From Hydractinia symbiolongicarpus (taxonomy: Eukaryota; Cnidaria; Hydrozoa; Anthoathecata; Hydractiniidae): a DNA stretch of 64,000 bases. Positions 57,998-64,000 of the stretch are shown piece after piece. The DNA lies in contig NC_079877.1 in the NCBI RefSeq assembly GCF_029227915.1, forward strand, positions 9,672,001-9,736,000. The letters run 5' to 3'. The first letter of the stretch is position 1; every line of letters starts with the position of its first letter. The notes beneath the pieces were generated by a model. It ran no database searches, was not told the origin of the DNA, and worked only from the letters and a program-made list of their open reading frames with translations. A program made the position numbers and the translations under genes.

Positions 57998-60122
57998 TTA
58001 CAATTGGGCTAAGGTTACAGTTTTATTTATGTAAAAAAGGATAGCTTCTCTCAACATTTGTGGTCGTTCGTTAACACATTCGGAAAATATTTCTTCAACA
58101 GAAAAATGTTGGAAAAAGCTCTGATCTCTTTCTTCCAATTTTTGCTGTCTTTCTGCAAGCGGATCCTGGCCGAAGGTGTGCTCTTCCGACAATGTACCGC
58201 GGTACACTTGTTCATACAGCTGAACAGCTTCGTGTTTTGGGGGCAATTCTTCAACGGATAACGGTGTCAATCTGTTAGTATTTTCTTTTATTACTGACGG
58301 AACACCTCTACCTAAATAATATATATAACATTAATAACCCATAAATTTGTGAGAATAGATATTGAAAAACGTACTAAATTGACCTGGTATTGAGTGTTCA
58401 TTCCACGCTGAAACAACTCGATTGACACCAAAACCAGTCACCAGACATACAATGGATGACACACAAAATTTTTGAACTTCATCTTCCATATTGATAGTAT
58501 TGCTGTTGTCCATTTCTACCAGTATTTTTTTTACCGGATAATTTACCCGCGAGTTCACCTCTGGCCAAATTCTTTCGATAGGGAGGTTCTGAATATATGT
58601 AGAGAATTATAAATTGCTACAGTTTTAAATTAAGTCGCCGAAAAAAAATATTTATCAAAGTCACCTTCTTTGATTGGGTTTGCTTGTATGGCAAAATATC
58701 TGATCGACCGCGAAGATGCTGAAAATGTTCCTGGATTCCAAGAATTAAAAAAAACTCTTTTCCACAGTCCGTACGCACTTGATGAAAGATACCATAATCA
58801 ATAGCAGCTTTTCTAAAGTATTAAAATGATATATATATATCTATATATCAGAAAAAAATGGGCTAAAGATGCTGGGAACGATTATAAAATTTATAAAATT
58901 TTGTTTTTAAACAAAATACCCCTCAGTGGTGAGAAAATGTTTTTTGAACAACAAAACCTTTTTATGCTCTTTTCCTTTACAAAATTTATGTCTTTCAAAC
59001 TATATGTTTCAAACTATATGTATTTCAGTGAAAGCAACGAGAATTTAATTAACCTGTATATTTCATCGTAAATAAGAGCGTTGTTTTTTATTGGCATGGT
59101 GGAGTAGCCGACAATGAAGCGAGAATGACCATCAATGGCAATGACATGTGTAGCCCCATACATAACAAGCTTTTCATTTTGATCATAGTGAATTTTATGA
59201 CCAAAGTAATCGGCCCGATAAGGTATTGGGTTAACCATTCGTGCGGTGTCAGTGCGTCTTCTCTGGTGGTTTTGGGGTGCAGCTTTTGCTAAAGCTCGTC
59301 CAACTCTATTATGGCTAACACGTATATTGTCTCTATTAGCAATATACCCGGTCATCATTTTCCTCCCATACGTTGGACCAACCTTAAATAAATAAATTTG
59401 GTCAATGTCATAAAATAGTGAATAACAGAGTTCATTTATAAAGACGCTGTTTTATTCAAAGAAATGAAAATTAGATATTTTTTTCAAGAAAAAATATTTC
59501 AGCAAGAGAAAAAAGTATTAATTAAGAAAAAAAGTTTTAACTTTTGTTTCTGGTATTTTTAATATACTCCAGTAAAACAAGCCAGTTCAGGAAACAAAAT
59601 TTGTGGCGCTTTCTTTAAAAAATATTTTCCTCAAAGAAGCACGCAACAAAATTTACAGCTGTTTTCTCTACTTTACTCATATCTTAGAAGACGAGGAGGT
59701 AAATCGATAAGAAAAGCTGCAGTATAAATGTGTCATGTAGAGAAATGTAAAAATGAAAAAATCTTAGAAAAACATATTTTTCTAACGAAATGCCGAATTA
59801 TTAAAAAATAACTGAAGTAAATGTAATAATGTCTTATACATACTTCTTGAACTGCCGTTGCTACAATCTGTTCTAAATGGGCTTGTGAAACCCTTGGCGA
59901 CAATCCATTTTCTTTACAATACCGTTTTATTGACTTTACGGAATAACCTCTTTCTCCTGGATATCGCGACTGCAAGATATTGCTTATTTCTTCATAAGTT
60001 TTTTTTTGAGAAAAAAAAGAAAGAATTTCTTCAGTAAAAATTTTATTCATGTCTGTTTCTGTGGTAAGACAAACAACATTTAACTGAATCCTACGAATGT
60101 TATACAACTCTTTACACTTCAC
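57998..60122 (-). CDS. DDE integrase of copy 2
   Basis: Five exons on the minus strand: 60122-59844, 59382-59054, 58812-58665, 58588-58384, 58311-57998; 1275 nt, 424 codons plus stop. A second ATG at 60050 (MNKIFTEEILSFF) aligns better with the copy 1 start and may be the true one. N-terminal helix-turn-helix-like segment (TYEEISNILQ...SIKRYC). Catalytic residues: D in IHYDQNEK, D in VRTDCGKE, E in NLPIERIW, spacing D-x57-D-x38-E; DGHSR lies between. The C-terminal part (WNEHSIPGRGVPS, then HTFGQDPLAERQ) is also present in copy 1. All splice sites fit GT-AG and three exon lengths equal those of copy 1. It should bind the long terminal repeats and carry out strand transfer in the nucleus. The 5' flank carries the terminal repeat about 70 bp upstream, which must hold the promoter. 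Confidence 0.9.
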
Positions 60123-60189
60123 GTCAATTGATCTGATAGGCCAGAATTATCACATGACTTGTCACATGATTTGTTTCTCTTTTAGGCAT

Positions 60190-60628
60190 ATACGAGTTAA
60201 AAATTTTCAATTTTCTATTTAAACCAAAATTAACAATTGAACTTGAATTTCAATTTTTGATTCAAATTAAAAATCAAAATTGAACTTAAAATTCAATTTT
60301 TGATTTAAACGAAATTTGATTTAATTTTCAAATTTAAAATTCTCTTAAAAATCAGAAATTTAGAAATTGATATTACATTTTGGGATTTTTAGCACCAAAT
60401 GACCCAAAGTAATCCTTGGGTTCGTAGAAGAAAAACGTCTGCGAAGGAGAGCGTACTTTTTTGCCAAAATATGAAGTTCCTTTTTTGTTTTTTGATTTGA
60501 AAACGAAAAACGAAAATTGAGTTTAAATTTTTTTTTTTTATTGAATTAAAAAAGAAAAATTGATAAAAAAATTGAAATTTGTTTTTATTTTAAAATGAAA
60601 ATTAAATGTCCCTTTTAGGTCACGGATT
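60190..60628 (-). repeat. Right terminal inverted repeat of copy 2
   Basis: Ends GTCCCTTTTAGGTCACGGATT. Its reverse complement equals the start of the derivative (51,797-52,235) almost base for base and matches the first ~330 bp of the left repeats with moderate divergence. Confidence 0.88.
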
Positions 60629-62689
60629 GTACACGCATTCAACACGTTGATATAAAGTCTCCACGGAAAAATATTTTACATGTTTGCATCACTCCATGTT
60701 TTTACAGGTCCAAATACAAATATCCAAGTAACTAAACAGTGACACCTGTAACCAACTTATTGTTGTTCATCCGACATCATGAAAAAACAATTTCCGTAGT
60801 TCAAACCTCGATATTTGAGCGACCCCTTTCAATTAAAATGTCAAAATGATATTTTCAGAAGCGTTTGATATATGTGATAAATCCACAAGGTTTATATTTT
60901 TGGTTTTTTTTTCGATGTTCTTGGTCAACCAACCAATATCGTTATACTCTCCGTGAAAAAAAAGAGGAAAACAGGCGCATATACACTGCAAGGAGATGTC
61001 TTTGATACGATTGGTAAAGATAGTATGTTTTAAATATAAGTGATGATTTACAATAAAAAAAATTTATTTACAGAACTTGATTGTTCTGTCCTAAAAAATT
61101 CTTCCAGCAGGGAGAATCTCGAGTTTTCATCAGATTATCTCGATAAAAATTAAAGGAAATCTCAACGAGTCAAGCCAATGAAAACTAAATAAAAAAAAGA
61201 AGAAAGAGACTTTGGAAATTTTATTTTCATACTAATATGACATTTTATTTTCAACAATAAATTACAACACAAAGAAAATTGATTTTTGTCGAATTCAGTT
61301 AAATAAACGACATATTTTAAAATGAAAAATAATACTAACATGTAATCCTCAGCTTTCTTCTGTTTAACCTTATTACTTGATATCTTTCTTCAAAAGGGGG
61401 TTTGGAATATTATTATTAGCTTTATTTTGACTTTGCTAATAATAAAAACAAAGTTCTTGTTAAATTTGTCTTTTTTTCCGGTGTGTCTTTATACCTTTGA
61501 TGCAGTCAAACAAAGAAAGTAGAGTAGGTAGTCTTACTTTGGCAATAAAAGCAGTCATGTTAGTTAAATAAAATGTTGGTTAAACTGCAATTTTTAATAG
61601 TAAGCAAACACGCCAGAATTTTAGCAGCTTTTTATAACTTTAATACACCTTTCCCAAATTAGTTTTTCTTAATGCACCGCTGCTATTTCTAAACTTTTTC
61701 AACCAAAGTTAATGTGATTTTAGAAATCCTCACCTAAAACTTGATAGACGGTGAAATCCTCAGTATCCTACAGCAAACAAAAAACCTGTTACAACAGGTT
61801 TTCTAACTTTGTCCTAATTGAACTCTGCTTGAAACCGAGCCTTATCAGTACAAGTAGAAAATTAAGAAGATTTTGACCGCAACATAAATACCACGAAAAC
61901 AGCATTTTCACTTGTCGGATATCCATGGTCGGATTAAATTGAAAATGTATACGCACACCAATTCAATGATGTTGAATATGATCTTAAAGTCAAAACATCA
62001 AAATTATAAAATTTTGAAAACCATGTAATTCGGGAAACGTGTATTTCAATAGTAAATTCACTCGTCTACGTCTGCAGTAACTTCTAGCCGTAGAAACAAA
62101 AGAATATAACTGAAAACATAAGCAAGTCACATTTAACAGTACATCAATTTTATTTCCCAAGTGTCTGTCAGTGTCTACCACAATGAACCTGCACACAACA
62201 TAAATACTCTTTAAAAAGCATTTTGTCCATAAGAATAGTTTCAATGTAAAGGGTGGCCTATGACTAATGTTTTATATACAAGATTTAAATAATAGGATTT
62301 ACTAAAATATTTTGAATTGTTACATAATTTTAATTGAATGTTTAACATTTTTAACAACATAACACTATAGCACCCTGGACAGCCCTGATAAATTATCATA
62401 AAAGGTCGTATTAAAAATTGTGTTGTATTCCTTTCAAAAGTAGGAACCATCGTGTTGAGAAGGATAGAAAAGACGAGTGAGGTTTGTTTTTAATAACAGC
62501 ATTGAAGAGAAATATTTTTAATTTCAAAAAAAGAAAGAAAGTGGCAAGCACATCACAGCTCGAGTAGATTCGCCTTGCTGTAAGTCTAATGTTATTATAG
62601 ATTGCAATGTTAGAAAGTTAAACTAACGACACTATGTTGCGCCCGATCTCTGGTGTCGTAGAAGCCGTTAAAAATATAAGTTGCGACAG
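60629..62689. other. Gene-free stretch
   Basis: AT-rich sequence flanking copy 2. No exon, RNA gene or repeat array recognised. Confidence 0.4.
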
Positions 62690-63150
62690 GATACATAAAC
62701 AGGTAATTAAATTGCGATACCCAAGCGTTACGTTACGATACGATATGTAAACGGTATCCTGTCACACGATAAAATCGAAATGAGATGTAAATTGCACGTT
62801 TAGATAAGATGGGCCGACGGTATGTTATGATACCGTAGGTAGCTAAACAGTATCCTCTGAAGCGATTAAGAATCGAAACGAAATGTAAATCGCACGATAC
62901 AATAGGATAGTCCAACAGTATGTAATGATACGATGAGTGAACGGTATTCTGTGATACGAATAAAAGTAGTACATTCCGAAGCAAGATGTAAATTACACGT
63001 TACGATAAAATGCGCTAGTGTTACGTTATGATAATATAGAATAGGTAAACGATATTCCGCAACAAGATTAGGAATATAATTTGCTCTGAAATGAGATACT
63101 ACCTTAATATAAAATAAGAAAGTGTTATGTTACAATACGATGACACGACG
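62690..63150. repeat. Degenerate satellite, ~96-bp period, about four units
   Basis: Units start at about 62,747, 62,841, 62,937 and 63,045 with variants of GTAAACGGTATCCTGTCACA. Each contains GATGTAAATTGCACG-like and GTATGTTATGATACG-like words. Copies differ strongly, so the array is old. GATACGATA words dominate. Confidence 0.75.
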
Positions 63151-64000
63151 CCTTATTAACACACCATACGTGGGAGTCTTCTTTATCTGTTCAAAATATG
63201 TATAGAGAAGAGATAATTAGTGAGAATTCTTGTGAGATTAGATTTATGTGTAGTTAATTTTTTATGTTGTGTTAGAAGTAATCCTGCATCAGTCCAATGT
63301 TTTGCTAAAGGATGGAACGTCACGTTGCATGCATCAAAATTCTGTTCATTTGGACATTGTGTGTAAATTCAGGTAGGTTAAAATCTTTGAGAAATAGTGA
63401 ATGGTTTTAGTATCTGACAAAAAGATAATTTGCAGTTCTTTTGCAAGCTGATCGATTCACTGTAATTCCTATGACTAAGTCTCGGTGACGGGTACAAACA
63501 ATCAATAATTTTCTTACATTTTGTTAGAAAGACATTTTAATATTTTCTTTCTACATACTTTTGTTAAGGTCACGGAGATGATACTGAAATCCTAAAAAGT
63601 TTATAATCATTTTTCTAGTTTTAAACTTTTTTAACTTTTCTAATTTTTTTTTGCTTTGCAACAAGTCTGAAACATAACCTTTCCTAAACTTCCTATACTG
63701 CATTTTTTAATAATTGATAACATCCCTATCTCTTTATCCTTACAACGCCTACAATATTTTTTATATACATAGGATTACCGAACCTAACAAATAGAGCGAT
63801 GTGAAAATAGTACTCTGGGAAACAAAAAAAATATTTATTGATTGCTTGATTGATTGATTTAATTGGCCAATTAATGTTGCGTCTATGTGATGCGACTAGT
63901 GATTTATATCTCCTTAATCCTTCTCCCAAAAGTTGTCAACTTCGCTTCCATGCTTTCTTCAAATTTTAAATTGGAAACATAGAAAAGAAAAAACAGTAAA
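63151..64000. other. Gene-free stretch to the window end
   Basis: AT-rich sequence, no gene or repeat array recognised. Confidence 0.4.

Larger units (their letters stand above)
53991..60628 (-). mobile_element. Integrase-RING element, copy 2, apparently complete
   Basis: Bounded by AATCCGTGACC...GGTCACGGATT inverted ends. Carries on the minus strand, in order, a five-exon DDE integrase (60,122-57,998) and a five-exon RING gene (57,454-55,890), both open throughout. Terminal repeats exceed 400 bp. No unambiguous target duplication is seen: flanks are TTCAG on the left and GTACA on the right, and the left flank is itself element-derived. The build resembles cut-and-paste elements with an rve/IS481-like enzyme (IS481EU- or Ginger-like groups are the candidates I would test). 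Confidence 0.85.

Overview
The window is nuclear DNA from a metazoan, most likely a cnidarian and perhaps a hydrozoan. It is AT-rich, with spliced genes (GT-AG introns, very often phase 1), long non-coding stretches and many mobile elements. The cnidarian reading rests on an extracellular protein that combines a ShKT domain, a polyproline tract, minicollagen-like Cys motifs and a VWA domain, on two paralogous secreted Cys-rich proteins, and on a DIRS relic. It is an inference, not a demonstrated assignment. There are no prokaryotic features.

Layout, left to right. 0.64-2.8 kb holds a decayed DIRS-type retroelement. 7.2-8.2 kb is the last exon of a DUF288/STELLO-like putative glycosyltransferase, which runs into a minisatellite. 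10.2-21.2 kb is a 17-exon gene whose exons join in one open frame of 869 codons (signal peptide, ShKT, polyproline, His-rich and Cys-rich stretches, Thr/Pro linker, degenerate VWA, basic Cys tail). 22.2-24.2 kb carries a tandem pair of 99-bp exons and a two-exon Cys-rich CWSG domain. 27.7-32.6 kb is a young Ty3/gypsy element with 167-bp LTRs that look identical and a 5-bp target duplication. Near 34.2-34.7 kb are a short GC-rich repeat and a tRNA-derived SINE. 36.3-38.7 kb is a six-exon secreted paralog of the CWSG gene. 41.2-42.8 kb is an intronless class A GPCR with an inverted, mutated copy of its own TM1-TM3 region just upstream.

The most unusual block is 44.2-60.6 kb. It contains two divergent copies of a DNA-transposon-like system with a five-exon DDE integrase (D-x57-D-x38-E, N-terminal helix-turn-helix) and a five-exon RING-type protein. 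Copy 2 (53,991-60,628) looks complete: TIRs of over 400 bp, and both genes intact and codirectional. Copy 1 has the integrase on + and the RING gene on -, with about 3.3 kb between them, and the integrase 3' end is interrupted by a short repeat. Between the copies lie a solo terminal repeat and a 2.2-kb deletion derivative that forms a large palindrome with copy 2. The pairing of a spliced IS481/rve-like integrase with a RING protein, kept in both copies with matching exon lengths, is the best candidate here for a poorly described system.

The last 3.4 kb is gene-free apart from a degenerate ~96-bp satellite near 62.7-63.1 kb. Splice sites were read by eye from GT-AG consensus and frame continuity; no transcript or database evidence was available.
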